A stretch of DNA of 64,000 nt, taken from NCBI GenBank assembly GCA_020634315.1, contig JACKBV010000011.1, positions 62,001 through 126,000 on the forward strand. Reading direction: 5' to 3'. Under the pieces are notes generated by a model, which saw only the letters and a program-made list of their open reading frames with translations, ran no database searches and was not told the origin of the DNA. Position numbers and translations under genes: made by a program. Position 1 is the first letter of the stretch. Every line of letters begins with the position of its first letter. The DNA is from Ardenticatenaceae bacterium (GTDB lineage: Bacteria > Chloroflexota > Anaerolineae > Promineifilales > Promineifilaceae). Shown piece by piece: positions 25,937-34,313 of this stretch.

Positions 25937-27553
25937 TTAACGGCGCAAAGCTGCCGCCTGGCTCACCAGAGCCGCAAACTCCTGCACATCTTCATCACCC
26001 GGAAAATACCCGGCAATGCGCAGGGCAACGGCCGTTAATCCGTCCAGATCGCTTTCTCGCGCCCAATAGCTATCACGCAGCAATTCTGCATATTCAGCTA
26101 CCACGGCACTCAACTGAAAAGTAGACGATGCAGCAAAGAAATCAGTTCCCATTTGCGCACGGCTCATACTGTTAGCAATCTCAGTGATCGCCCCACTATC
26201 TGGGTCAGCATAGCGTACAGAGACAGTCAATGCCGTTTCTGTTGGCGGTACACCTTCATTAAATTTCACTTCATAGAGGGCAGTGACACTGTGTCCGGCA
26301 CCAATTTCGCCAGCATCTACACTATCATTGCGAAAATCCTCATCGGCTACATCCCGATTTTCATAGCCCAACAGTCGATACCGTTCGACAACAGCAGGGT
26401 TAAATGCTACCTGGATTTTGGCATCTTTGGCAATGGTTAACAGGGTACCGCTCAAATCTTTGACAAAAAGACGTTCAGCCTCATTCAATGTATCCACGTA
26501 AGCATATGTGCCATCCCCTTGATCCGCTAACTGCTCCATAAACGTGTCATTGTAATTGCCCATGCCAAAGCCAAACGTACTGAGCGAAATCCCATCCGCA
26601 GCATATTGTAAAATAGCATCGGCTGTCGTACGCCCCACATTAGCAACCCCATCTGAGCATAAAATTAACCGATTGATTTGCTCAGATTGCTGAAATTGAG
26701 CAGCCATCTCATAAGCTATCCGCAAGCCTGCCTCCGCATTGGTAGACCCTTCCGTATGTAAGCCATCAATAGCTTGTAATATCACCTCGCGCGAATCAAC
26801 CGCCGTTGGCCGAAGAACAACTCGTGCATCAGAACCATAAACCACAATCCCCACCCGATCCGTCGGGTGCAATTGCCATACCAACAAACGGAGCGCTTCC
26901 TTCACCAATCCCAACCGATTTTCCATGTCCATTGAACCAGAAACGTCAATGACAAAAATCAACAAAGCATCAGGGCGCAGTTCGTCTGGCACTTCGTATC
27001 CCTGAATACCAACACGCAACAGATAATATCGATCATTTTCTCCATAAAGGCTGGGCGCACCCTCCAGATGAATGGCAAATGCCTCTTCTGCCGGTGGCGC
27101 ATATGCCTGGTCAAAGTAGTTGACGTACTCTTCAACCCGTACTGACTCTGCCGGAGGCAGCAACCCATCGCCTAGATAACGGCGCATCATTGTATAAGAG
27201 CCGGTATCCACATCTATAGCAAAAGTGGAAAGGTTATCATCATCGGTGTCAATGAAGGGATTCACACCATAAGACTGGAAGAACATATCCGCTGGCATAT
27301 CTTCAGGAGCGACCTCATTCTGCGGTCGATCAACGCCAACAGGGTTAGCGGCAACAACGCCTGTTACCTCTACCGTCTCTATGGTTGTTTCTGTAACGAC
27401 ACGGGTCACTTCCACAGTCTCGCCTTCAAGGACAATGGGATTGGTGACAACTCTGGTCACTTCGATAACGACTTCGCTTACTTGTGGCTGGCAGGCAGCA
27501 AGCAAGCCCAGCAGTCCTACCCAGGACAACAGCAATAAACGTTTCACGTTCAT
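25937..27553 (-). CDS. VWA-domain lipoprotein (YfbK-like)
   Basis: Surface lipoprotein of 538 residues with lipobox LLAAC. The linker holds two copies of 'EVTRVVT', one within 'LEGETVEVTRVVTE'. An N-terminal VWA-associated domain includes 'NPFIDTDDDNLSTFAIDVDTGSYTMMRRYL' and 'EEYVNYFDQAY'. The VWA domain has a full MIDAS: 'FVIDVSGSMD', the downstream Thr in 'EGSTNAEAGL' and Asp in 'ILCSDGVANVG'. The C-terminal part 'YAELLRDSYWA...FAALVSQAAALRR' matches the DUF3520-like end. Members probably bind ligands through a divalent metal. It heads the minus-strand envelope run and is divergent from the kinase-like gene. Confidence 0.9.
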   Translation of the reverse strand: MNVKRLLLLSWVGLLGLLAACQPQVSEVVIEVTRVVTNPIVLEGETVEVTRVVTETTIETVEVTGVVAANPVGVDRPQNEVAPEDMPADMFFQSYGVNPFIDTDDDNLSTFAIDVDTGSYTMMRRYLGDGLLPPAESVRVEEYVNYFDQAYAPPAEEAFAIHLEGAPSLYGENDRYYLLRVGIQGYEVPDELRPDALLIFVIDVSGSMDMENRLGLVKEALRLLVWQLHPTDRVGIVVYGSDARVVLRPTAVDSREVILQAIDGLHTEGSTNAEAGLRIAYEMAAQFQQSEQINRLILCSDGVANVGRTTADAILQYAADGISLSTFGFGMGNYNDTFMEQLADQGDGTYAYVDTLNEAERLFVKDLSGTLLTIAKDAKIQVAFNPAVVERYRLLGYENRDVADEDFRNDSVDAGEIGAGHSVTALYEVKFNEGVPPTETALTVSVRYADPDSGAITEIANSMSRAQMGTDFFAASSTFQLSAVVAEYAELLRDSYWARESDLDGLTAVALRIAGYFPGDEDVQEFAALVSQAAALRR

Positions 27554-27790
27554 TCAAACTTCTCCTCGTTATTTGGTTATGATTTGGGGTTTACAGGTTT
27601 TGTTGTGCTAGAAACGGCCGTTACGCAGCTCAACATCAAATTAATTATCCCTATCATAATAGATTAATATTTCGGTGTCAATAAAGTGGCAAAATAGTGA
27701 CATTTTCTATCGCGGGTGATTTTTACAGGCAAAAACAGCAAAACTGCCACTTGTCTTTGCTAAAAGTAAATTCAGCTTGCCAGCCACCAT

Positions 27791-29050
27791 ATGAGGCTTT
27801 ACAATGTGCCCGATATGGGTAAGCCACAGGTAGATGTAACGCAGTTATTGCAAAAAGATACGAATGCGTGGACGGCCGTTTTGCGCCGCCACCTGCGCCA
27901 GGATGATGTAACGGTAACGGCCGTTGCCAGCACCCCACTCCACAACGAAACAGACAAACGCTACAAACCACATCTCATCCGCTACAGCCTCACCCTCGAT
28001 GAACATCCCGAACCCGTCACCTGCATCGGCAAACGCACCAACGAAATTGAAGCCTGTTTCTATCGAGACATCGCGCCGCTCTACCCCTTCACCCCAACTT
28101 GCTGGTACACACACGTCTACGGTCACGAAAGCTGGGTGATCCTCGAAGACATCCCAGATCATTATCCACAGGCAACCTGGACAACCGCCGATGTGCAAGA
28201 GATCATCCAGCACATGGCCGGTTTACACGCTCCCACCTGGAACCAACCAACCACCCTGGCCCAGTATGAGTGGCTACCACACCTGTTTGTGCCCAAACAC
28301 CACCACTACACCTGGGATGATCTACAAGAAGAGCATAAACTTCTCCTCACAAAAGGCCCTGGCTCCATCATTTCCGAACATGCCATTTACCATGCCGGGC
28401 GCATGGCTCCCGCCTTTCTCCAAGCAGCCAATGGGCTGGCTGTGATGCGCAGCCTAAACGGTTGGCCCGGCATCTTGGGCGAAAGTCATCTGGCCGCGGC
28501 AGCAGATTTGCTGGATGATCCAGTACCCTTGCTGGATACCCTCAAACAACTTCCCACCACCTTATTGCACGGCGCAATGCATGCCTACCATTGGCACAGC
28601 ACCCTATTTGCGGATTATCACCTGCTTGATTGGCAGCACGTCTGCACCGGCCCCGGAGTTTGGGACCTGGTTTATTTCAGCGAATGGGTAGACCTGCTCC
28701 ACGAACCCGATCAACCATGGCAATGGCGCAGCCGGGATGAATCACCGTGCAGTGAAGAAACCATCATAGATAGCTACATGCTGGCAATGCGGGCACGCCT
28801 GGGCACCGAATTCAATGCTCGCCAGGTACGGCAAGCCATTGCCGCCGCACGCTGCCTCTACGTTCTCACCGCCTGGTTTCCCCATTTTGCAACCTGGTTT
28901 GCCGAAATGCCGAATGCCTATACCTGGCAAAGAGTCAATCGCCTGCGCGATCAGGATTTACTTGGCACGCGCTTTGAAACCATCATTGGCTACCGCACAC
29001 ACCTGCGCGGCGTTTTTGAGCGCTTTTTACATGCTTATCATACCCTGTAA
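27791..29050 (+). CDS. Aminoglycoside-phosphotransferase-like protein with altered catalytic motif
   Basis: Protein-kinase-like fold of the APH/EcKinase type, about 419 residues. The hinge and lobe elements are present ('WVILEDIPD'), and 'LLDWQHVCTGPGVWDLVYF' matches the metal-binding Asp region. The catalytic loop, usually H-G-D-x-H-x-x-N, reads HGAMHAYHW: Ala262 stands where the catalytic Asp is expected and the Asn is also lost. It may therefore be a pseudokinase or use different residues. No good ribosome binding site precedes the ATG; a GTG five codons in (27806) is a possible start. The upstream region is shared with the divergent VWA gene. Confidence 0.75.
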   Translation: MRLYNVPDMGKPQVDVTQLLQKDTNAWTAVLRRHLRQDDVTVTAVASTPLHNETDKRYKPHLIRYSLTLDEHPEPVTCIGKRTNEIEACFYRDIAPLYPFTPTCWYTHVYGHESWVILEDIPDHYPQATWTTADVQEIIQHMAGLHAPTWNQPTTLAQYEWLPHLFVPKHHHYTWDDLQEEHKLLLTKGPGSIISEHAIYHAGRMAPAFLQAANGLAVMRSLNGWPGILGESHLAAAADLLDDPVPLLDTLKQLPTTLLHGAMHAYHWHSTLFADYHLLDWQHVCTGPGVWDLVYFSEWVDLLHEPDQPWQWRSRDESPCSEETIIDSYMLAMRARLGTEFNARQVRQAIAAARCLYVLTAWFPHFATWFAEMPNAYTWQRVNRLRDQDLLGTRFETIIGYRTHLRGVFERFLHAYHTL

Positions 29051-29133
29051 GAATCGGCACAGCCCGGCTACAACCTATTGCCATTTTGCGCGTACTGTTA
29101 CACAAACGATCTGACAGATAACGGAGAACCAAG

Positions 29134-29637
29134 GTGTCTGTACTTTTTGAAGCAATTACATTTGGCGCGATCACAGCTTTCATGGTTTTGGGCATTATTG
29201 GCACAATCATCCCCATCATTCCTGGCACGCTGCTTATTTGGATGGGTGTATTAGTTTATGCCTGGCACATCGGGTTCAGCACGTTTGGCATCGGTCTTTT
29301 CCTGCTGCTCAGCCTCATTGCCATTGTCACAGGCACGGCCGATCTCTGGCTGCCACTATTAGGCGCAAAAGGTAGCGGCGCTTCAAAACGCGCACTGCTC
29401 TTCGGTACAATCGGCGCGTTGTTGGGTACGTTTCTCATTCCCATTCCCGTCATCGGCACAATTGGCGGGTATGTGCTGGGCTTACTGCTGGGCGAATACC
29501 AAAAGCACGGGGATTGGGAATTGGCAAAAAAGGCGGGGTGGAGCGGATTGGCGGGATGGGGACTGGCAACGGCCGTTCAGCTTGGCGGCGGCATTCTCAT
29601 GCTCCTTATCTTCGTCATTCACATCCTCACCCAATAA
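29134..29637 (+). CDS. DUF456 membrane protein
   Basis: Small integral membrane protein of 167 residues with four to five helices and the Gly/Pro-rich DUF456 pattern: 'GIIGTIIPIIPGTLLIWMGVLVYA', 'GALLGTFLIPIPVIGTIGGYVLGLLLGEY' and a C-terminal 'AVQLGGGILMLLIFVIHI'. It starts with GTG, with GGAG seven bases upstream. Function is unknown. The next gene begins nine bases downstream, so the two form an operon. Confidence 0.82.
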   Translation: MSVLFEAITFGAITAFMVLGIIGTIIPIIPGTLLIWMGVLVYAWHIGFSTFGIGLFLLLSLIAIVTGTADLWLPLLGAKGSGASKRALLFGTIGALLGTFLIPIPVIGTIGGYVLGLLLGEYQKHGDWELAKKAGWSGLAGWGLATAVQLGGGILMLLIFVIHILTQ

Positions 29638-29646
29638 ACAAAACAG

Positions 29647-30000
29647 ATGAACGAAACAATTCAGACCTTTGCTCTCTACCTCGGCATCAGCATGTTGGTC
29701 GCATTAACATTGGCCCTGCTGCTGCTCGTTTTTGTCTGGCGACAAGTCAAACGCATCGACGTTCCCTCAGACGCCACCTTTAGCGAAACACTGCGTCACA
29801 CGCCATTATCCGTCGTCATTCTCATTGATTTACTGGATTTTGGGCTAGATTTTCTGGCTGCCCCATTCGCCTGGATTATTCTAGATCGTCTGGGACTAAA
29901 GGCATTGCGCGGCGTCTCCGCCATCGAAGCCGCCATCCCCTTCACACAAGGCATCCCCACCATGACCCTCTGCTGGCTCGGTGCCCGCCTGCTGCGATAA
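29647..30000 (+). CDS. Small membrane protein, unrecognised
   Basis: 117 residues. A hydrophobic helix (about 9-30) is followed by a short basic loop and two weaker hydrophobic stretches (about 54-80 and 92-114). I recognise no family. It follows the DUF456 gene by nine bases and is followed by a terminator region, which supports it as a real, co-transcribed gene. Confidence 0.65.
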   Translation: MNETIQTFALYLGISMLVALTLALLLLVFVWRQVKRIDVPSDATFSETLRHTPLSVVILIDLLDFGLDFLAAPFAWIILDRLGLKALRGVSAIEAAIPFTQGIPTMTLCWLGARLLR

Positions 30001-30003
30001 AAC

Positions 30004-30042
30004 AAAAAAGGGGAGGAAAGCACTTTTCTTTCTGCTCTCCTC
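30004..30042 (-). terminator. Intrinsic terminator of the M42 peptidase run
   Basis: GGAGGAAAGCA (30012-30022) and TGCTCTCCTCC (30032-30042) pair with one mismatch. On the minus strand CCTTTTTTGTTTT follows. It lies between the small membrane gene and the convergent M42 gene. Confidence 0.8.
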
Positions 30043-30054
30043 CCTCTTCATCTT

Positions 30055-31047
30055 CTACAATTCAATCGGCTTCGACAAAATTTCTACCAACAAATCAATG
30101 CACGCCTGCACGTCATCCGCATGAACCGTTTCGCTTTGCGAATGCACGTAGCGGCAAGGAATAGAAATACAGCCGGCCGCTGCGCCGCCATTGGCAATTT
30201 GAATGGAACGCGCATCGGTCGAACCCCCATCAAGCACTTCCATCTGATGAGCAATATTAGCCGCTTCTGCCCGCTGCCGCATCAGGCGCACCAACCCGGC
30301 ATGAGCAATCATGCCGCTGTCCTTCACCTTGATGGCCGCCCCTTTGCCCAGGCTAACCGACATTGGCGGGCACTCCGGTACATCACCGGTAATGGTTACA
30401 TCCAAAGCAATCCCGACATCCGGGTCAATACCATTGGCGGCAGCTTCCGCACCGCGCGTGCCCACTTCTTCTTGCACGCTAAACACAAAATAAACATCGT
30501 GGGGCGTTGTTTCCAGCCGCTTCAATGCTTCAATGGCGACAACACAACCAATGCGATCATCCATCGTTTTGCTCGTAAGCAGCTTGCCATTGGTGAAAAA
30601 TGGCTGCACAAACCCGGCTGCATCGCCCACACCTACGGGACAATCCTCTGCGCTGGTGGCCCCAACATCAATATAATGTTTGCTCAGCGGGTGAATTTTG
30701 CTGCGATCATCAATGCGATCACTGCCAATCATGCCGATGACGCCATTGGCAAACTGCACGCGACTGCCCCACAACCCATGTGGGCGCACGCCACCAATAT
30801 TGGTAAAGCGCAAAAACCCTTCCTTGGTGATGTGTGTCACCATCACGCCAATTTCATCCATATGCGCCGCAATCATCACCTTCAGGCCACTACCGTCGCC
30901 CTTCTTCAAGGTGATCAAATTTCCCAGGGCATCAACGCTCATTTCGTCCACGTATGGCTCAACCTCTGGACGAATCAGGTCACGCATATGATCTTCAAAC
31001 CCCGATGGGCCGTATGCTTCTACTAATTTTTTAATCAAGTCGTTCAT
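30055..31047 (-). CDS. M42-family metallo-aminopeptidase (third of three)
   Basis: Cytoplasmic dinuclear-metal peptidase of 330 residues, of the TET-forming glutamyl aminopeptidase/FrvX type. Metal ligands and catalytic residues are in place: 'AAHMDEIG' (His, Asp), 'TMDDRIG' (bridging Asp), 'SVQEEVGTRGA' (Glu pair), 'IALDVT' (Asp) and 'RYVHSQSE' (His). M42 enzymes assemble into dodecameric tetrahedra that trim short peptides. It ends the tandem run. The ATG lies about 48 bases after the previous gene's stop. Specificity cannot be told. Confidence 0.9.
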   Translation of the reverse strand: MNDLIKKLVEAYGPSGFEDHMRDLIRPEVEPYVDEMSVDALGNLITLKKGDGSGLKVMIAAHMDEIGVMVTHITKEGFLRFTNIGGVRPHGLWGSRVQFANGVIGMIGSDRIDDRSKIHPLSKHYIDVGATSAEDCPVGVGDAAGFVQPFFTNGKLLTSKTMDDRIGCVVAIEALKRLETTPHDVYFVFSVQEEVGTRGAEAAANGIDPDVGIALDVTITGDVPECPPMSVSLGKGAAIKVKDSGMIAHAGLVRLMRQRAEAANIAHQMEVLDGGSTDARSIQIANGGAAAGCISIPCRYVHSQSETVHADDVQACIDLLVEILSKPIEL

Positions 31048-31095
31048 TGTTACCTCTGTTGCGTCTTACGCATGATTGCGCAATTCGATCATGGT

Positions 31096-32136
31096 TTACC
31101 ACTTACGGTTTACCAACTCCGGTGTCAGGTCGCGTAAAGTTGCTTCTGCCAAACGCACCACGTTGGCATAATCGTCCAGGTTTATCATCATGGTTGGGGT
31201 GTGGGCATAGCGGCCCGGTACAGCAATAGTTGCCGCGGGAATGCCACCCAGCACACGTTGAATGCTGGCGGTATTGGTGCCACCACCACCCGGCTGACGT
31301 AATTGGTAAGGGATGCCCCGCGCCGCTGCGGTACGCGTGATGTGCGCCACCAGACGTGGGTCTTGAATTGTGCCGCGATCCATGACATAAATCGACGGCC
31401 CTTTGCCCAGAGCCACATTCGAGCTGGCATCTTCTTCATTAGGCAGGTCATAAGCGGGCGTAGATTCTAAGACCAGGGCAGCATCTGGCTTGACAGCATA
31501 GGCAGCAACCTGTGCCCCGCGCAAACCAACTTCTTCTTGCACTGTAAATGCGGCACATAAATCAAAGGAAAATGGCTTGGCACGCAGTAGTTCAATAAGC
31601 GCTGCACAACCGGCACGATTATCAAACGCTTTGCCTAAAGCCGTTTTGCCTAACTCTTCATACTCGGTGATAAAAGCTGCGCGGTCGCCAATTGTGACCT
31701 TGCTGGCAGCGGCTTCTTTGCTTTTGGCACCAATGTCAATGCGCATGGCGTCTGTTTGCACGACGCGATCTCGCTCGGACCCGCTGAGCAAATGGATGGG
31801 CTTGGCACCGATAACGCCGGTTATCTTTTTCGCGCCAATTTGCACAACTTTCCCCAATAAAGCCAGCGGATTGAAACCGCCGACAGGGGCAAATTTTAAC
31901 ATGCCATCGCTGCCTATCTCTGTCACCATCAGGCCGACTTCATCCATATGCGCATCGACAAGGACGCACATATTGGTTGCGCCGGTGCCTTTTTTGGTCG
32001 CAAGCAGATTGCCTAACGAGTCAACATGCCATTCGTCAACGTGGTCAGCGATTAAATCACGGATGAGCAGGCGTACTTCTTTTTCATCGCCGGAGACGCC
32101 ATCGACCTCCGTTAAATTTTTGAGTAATTCGTTCAT
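31096..32136 (-). CDS. M42-family metallo-aminopeptidase (second of three)
   Basis: 346 residues from MNELLKNLTEVDGVSG, with GGAG eight bases upstream; the longer frame adds 19 codons without support. Visible ligands are 'VDAHMDEVG', 'AFDNRAG', 'TVQEEVGLRGA', 'LVLEST' (Glu where the first and third paralogues have Asp) and 'RYAHTPTM'. The Asp-to-Glu change at one ligand position is found within the family and may affect metal or substrate choice. The paralogues differ enough that this is not a recent duplication. Confidence 0.9.
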   Translation of the reverse strand: MNELLKNLTEVDGVSGDEKEVRLLIRDLIADHVDEWHVDSLGNLLATKKGTGATNMCVLVDAHMDEVGLMVTEIGSDGMLKFAPVGGFNPLALLGKVVQIGAKKITGVIGAKPIHLLSGSERDRVVQTDAMRIDIGAKSKEAAASKVTIGDRAAFITEYEELGKTALGKAFDNRAGCAALIELLRAKPFSFDLCAAFTVQEEVGLRGAQVAAYAVKPDAALVLESTPAYDLPNEEDASSNVALGKGPSIYVMDRGTIQDPRLVAHITRTAAARGIPYQLRQPGGGGTNTASIQRVLGGIPAATIAVPGRYAHTPTMMINLDDYANVVRLAEATLRDLTPELVNRKW

Positions 32137-32225
32137 GTGTGGAACTCCGTGAAGCGTAAGGCGTTGACCATTTTTATCTTTGGGCTTTTGCAACCAAAGA
32201 AACGGCCAACGGTTGAGAAAGCATC

Positions 32226-33317
32226 TTACCGTTTGCTATCGCCCTTTTCCATCATGCCGTCGGAGAGGGTTTGCAAAAATTTGTCATCGAGCCGGGCAAT
32301 GAATTCGCCCAGTAAACGGCCGCTTCTCTCCAAATCTGTCAGGTCAACAACTTCGACCATGGTGTGCATGTAGCGCAGCGGGATGGAAACCAGGCCAGTG
32401 GGGATGCCATCGCGTGCAATTTGCAAGCCAAAGGCATCGGTACCGCTGGCACGGTTGTGTGTGCCGACGTGTACCTTCATTTCCAGGGCTTTGGCAGCGT
32501 CTTTGAGGGCATTGAACATGCCAGGGTGAACATTGGGGCCGATGTCTAACACGGGGCCATCGCCCAGGTCAAACACGTTTTCGCCATTTGCGCCGGGACC
32601 TTTGCCAAATGTGACATCAATGGCAACGGCCGTATCCGGGCGTTGTGAATGGGCGCTGGCGTATGCGCCGAGCAAGCGTGTCTCTTCCTGGCAGGTGGCG
32701 ACAGCAATGACATCCCAGGTATGTGCGCGTTTTTGCAAATATTCCAGGCACAGGGTAACGGCCGTTAACGAAGCCCGGTTATCGAGCGCCTTGCCGGTTA
32801 CTTGTTTGCCTTGCAATTTGCGCAGTGGCTGGCGAAAACTGATGAAGTCGCCGACGGAAACGGCCGTTTCCACTTCAGCCAACGACAAGCCAACATCCAC
32901 AACCAGCTCTTCATAACCAAACGGCCGATCCTGACGGTCAGGCGGCAGCATGTGGGGGGGTAAACTCCCCAACACACCGGGTAAAGCACGCTTACCATGC
33001 ACAACAACCGTTTGTCCGTACAAATGGCGGACATCCACACCACCCACATTGGTCACGCGCAAAAAGCCATTGCCCTGGTGAGACAAAATCTGCTTCACCA
33101 TCAAGGCAATCTCGTCCATATGCGCAGCAAGCAAAATGCGGGGGCGCGGCTCAGGGCCTTCTCCATATTTGATGGCAATCAAATTGCCAACCCGGTCTCT
33201 GGTAATTGTGTCCACATAAGGCTGCCAGACATCGGCAACGACATCGGCAATTTCATGTTCCAAACCAGAGGGTCCGGCCGTTTCACTTAATGTTTGCAGT
33301 AGCTTAAATGTCTTCAT
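32226..33317 (-). CDS. M42-family metallo-aminopeptidase (first of three)
   Basis: 363 residues from MKTFKLLQTL, preceded by AGAGG; a GTG six codons upstream overlaps the ribosome binding site. Ligands: 'AAHMDEIA', 'ALDNRAS', 'TCQEETRLLGA', 'IAIDVTFG' and 'RYMHTMVE'. The middle of the protein is longer than in the other two copies. The palindromic octamer appears inside the coding region at 32868 and adds the string ETAVS. It heads the three-gene run, about 90 bases before the second. Confidence 0.9.
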   Translation of the reverse strand: MKTFKLLQTLSETAGPSGLEHEIADVVADVWQPYVDTITRDRVGNLIAIKYGEGPEPRPRILLAAHMDEIALMVKQILSHQGNGFLRVTNVGGVDVRHLYGQTVVVHGKRALPGVLGSLPPHMLPPDRQDRPFGYEELVVDVGLSLAEVETAVSVGDFISFRQPLRKLQGKQVTGKALDNRASLTAVTLCLEYLQKRAHTWDVIAVATCQEETRLLGAYASAHSQRPDTAVAIDVTFGKGPGANGENVFDLGDGPVLDIGPNVHPGMFNALKDAAKALEMKVHVGTHNRASGTDAFGLQIARDGIPTGLVSIPLRYMHTMVEVVDLTDLERSGRLLGEFIARLDDKFLQTLSDGMMEKGDSKR

Positions 33318-33340
33318 CGTTCCTCTTTGCGGCACGTCTG

Positions 33341-34000
33341 TCAGGGCGTCGCTGTTTCGGTAGGCGTCGCCGTCTCCGTAGACGTTGCCGTCGGTTCAAC
33401 TGTCGCGCTTGCCGCCACAGTTGGTGTGGGCGTGAAAGTGGGTGTTTCCGTTGGCGGGGCTAGTGTTGACGTAGCCGTTGGCGGAAGGGATGTATTGGTC
33501 GCCGTCGGCGATGATGTTGGCGTGGCTGTTGGCAATAATGTAGCTGTGGCCGTCGGTAAGGGCGGTGTATTGGTCGCTGTGGGCTGCGGCGTAAATGTCA
33601 TGGTCGCTGTGGCTGTCGGCGGTGGTGTGCCGGTGCCGGTCGCTGTGGGCGTAGGGGTCTCTGTAGCCGTTGCCGTAGGCGACGGGGTAGCGGTCATGGT
33701 TTCTGTTGCCGCAGGCGCAGTTGGCGTTTGGAATTGTGCAGGTGTGGGGGGAAGTGTTGCGGTCGGTGGTGCGGGGGTGATGGTGCTGATGGGCGTAAAC
33801 GTGGGAACGGCCGTTGCCGTTGCTGCCGGTACAGCCGGACTGGTTGACGTTGGTGACAACACAGCAGGCAATGTTGGTGGCACAGCCTCAATGCCACCCT
33901 CAGGAGCGGCAATTAGCGCGGCAATGCCAACACAGTAACAAGGAATTGTCAATAAGATAATGCCTACTAAAATTAAATAGGTGCGGCGACGTGAGTCCAT
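33341..34000 (-). CDS. Membrane-anchored Thr/Pro-rich protein
   Basis: 219 residues: a short basic N-terminus (MDSRRRTY), one transmembrane helix (about 9-30, LILVGIILLTIPCYCVGIAAL), and then only Thr, Pro, Ala and Ser repeats of the 'TATPT/PTAT' type to the end. There is no globular domain, so it is probably a cell-surface stalk or a heavily glycosylated spacer. The start is placed at the methionine before the helix, with AAGG upstream; 40 earlier in-frame codons are not convincing. The stop is 23 bases before the first M42 start. Confidence 0.65.
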   Translation of the reverse strand: MDSRRRTYLILVGIILLTIPCYCVGIAALIAAPEGGIEAVPPTLPAVLSPTSTSPAVPAATATAVPTFTPISTITPAPPTATLPPTPAQFQTPTAPAATETMTATPSPTATATETPTPTATGTGTPPPTATATMTFTPQPTATNTPPLPTATATLLPTATPTSSPTATNTSLPPTATSTLAPPTETPTFTPTPTVAASATVEPTATSTETATPTETATP

Positions 34001-34313
34001 AGCAACGTAGCCTTCATTATGAACCTGACCGCAGAGGCGGCTGTTTCCATTCTTGCATCGGGAGATCATAATTGACAATAGGCTAAAAGACAAATCCAAC
34101 CTTGTTTGATGTCGGCGCAAACTTCAAGAAAATCGCAAAGTCGGCAACAAGACTCACTTGTAGGCTTGAAAGATGATCGGTCATCACGCTGATTCAAGTT
34201 TTCGCTAAATTGCTAGGCCTATAGGCGCATGCTATAATTTTTGCGGTAATAGGTCTAAACAATAGTAAGCACAAGCAGACCAATGAATAACTGGCGACAA
34301 AATAAGGAAAAAT
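34001..34313 (+). promoter_or_regulatory. Divergent intergenic region with histidine kinase promoter
   Basis: 313 bases between the Thr/Pro-rich gene (minus) and the histidine kinase (plus). TTGCTA at 34210-34215 and TATAAT at 34233-34238, with a 17-base spacer, make a good sigma70-type promoter about 75 bases before the kinase start. Nothing else was recognised in the rest of the stretch. Confidence 0.6.

Noticed and set aside
33341..33820. The Thr/Pro hexamer DNA as a non-coding minisatellite
   Set aside because: The minus strand keeps a single open frame with an N-terminal membrane helix, and similar stalks occur inside well-supported proteins, so it is taken as coding.
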